Source of the DNA: Actinomycetes bacterium
GTDB taxonomy: Bacteria; Actinomycetota; Acidimicrobiia; Acidimicrobiales; Microtrichaceae
DNA: 6,919 nucleotides
Assembly (NCBI GenBank): GCA_023423475.1
Contig: JAFAFN010000329.1
Span: 1 to 6,919, forward strand
Direction of reading: 5' to 3'
Shown here: in pieces, positions 6,237 to 6,919 of the stretch
Numbering within the stretch: position 1 is the stretch's first letter
How the letters are laid out: each line of letters starts with the position of its first letter
The notes under the pieces: model-generated
Told to the model about the DNA's origin: nothing
The model's input: only the letters and a program-made list of their open reading frames with translations
Database searches by the model: none
Made by a program: the position numbers and the translations under genes

Positions 6237-6237
<1 letters not shown>
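5224..6237 (-). CDS. bkdA2: Branched-chain 2-oxoacid dehydrogenase E1 component, beta subunit
   Basis: A 337-residue subunit that, with E1-alpha, forms the thiamine-diphosphate enzyme decarboxylating the 2-oxo acids of Val, Leu and Ile. Family hallmarks appear in order: FGQDVGYFGGVFRCTQGL (27-44), INESGIVG with conserved Glu60 near the cofactor, VEIQFADYMYPAYDQIV (79-95), THSQSPEA with conserved His129, VIPSNPYDAKGLL, FLEPKRLYNGPFDGHH, RTGRCVVAHEA, and GWDTPYPHAQEWAYFP. These match P. putida BkdA2 almost word for word as I remember it, and separate it from pyruvate E1-beta. Its length is close to the 339 of that protein. The ATG at 6237 shares its A with the E1-alpha TGA (TGATG), so translation is coupled. 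A GAGAGG about 11 nt upstream may help. The same subunit is called BkdB in mycobacterial naming. Confidence 0.96.

Positions 6238-6919
<682 letters not shown>

Overview
The window is GC-rich DNA whose genes have a strong GC bias at third codon positions. Protein resemblances and promoter style point to a high-GC actinobacterium, and the gene mix fits Acidimicrobiia (Ilumatobacter-like). That placement is inferred, not proven. I see no mobile element, CRISPR array, phage gene or rRNA.

Left part (1-1322, minus strand). The window opens inside a tRNA-Thr(UGU) gene, cut off in its T-arm, with a plausible -10 box upstream. Next comes about 300 bp with no intact gene. It holds what looks like a decayed or frameshifted small protein whose C-terminus resembles NTF2/SnoaL-like folds. 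A 9-bp inverted repeat separates it from an intact six-helix DUF1206 membrane protein with a clear Shine-Dalgarno site.

Middle part (1323-2750). Three small accessory loci lie here. A plus-strand 97-residue protein has serine at exactly every third residue, 22 times in a row. A minus-strand small protein carries a C-x-C-x3-C-x7-C-x-H cluster. A plus-strand secreted lipoprotein has a Thr-rich linker and an IPT/TIG domain, and its reading frame is broken at least once. Both plus-strand loci start a few bases after a near-identical TAGYGTCCGA box, which suggests leaderless transcripts.

Right part (2753-6919, minus strand). This is a compact branched-chain 2-oxoacid dehydrogenase (BCKDH) operon. 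In transcription order it holds E1-alpha (partial, running off the right edge), E1-beta, E2, and an FAD/NAD(P)-dependent oxidoreductase. The first three genes are spaced by -1 and +1 nt, so translation is probably coupled. E1 decarboxylates the 2-oxo acids from Val, Leu and Ile with thiamine diphosphate. E2 passes the acyl group to CoA through lipoyl-Lys44. The fourth gene sits where lpdV (E3) lies in the Pseudomonas putida bkd operon, but its product has only one cysteine, so it cannot be a standard dihydrolipoamide dehydrogenase. E3 is presumably supplied from elsewhere in the genome.
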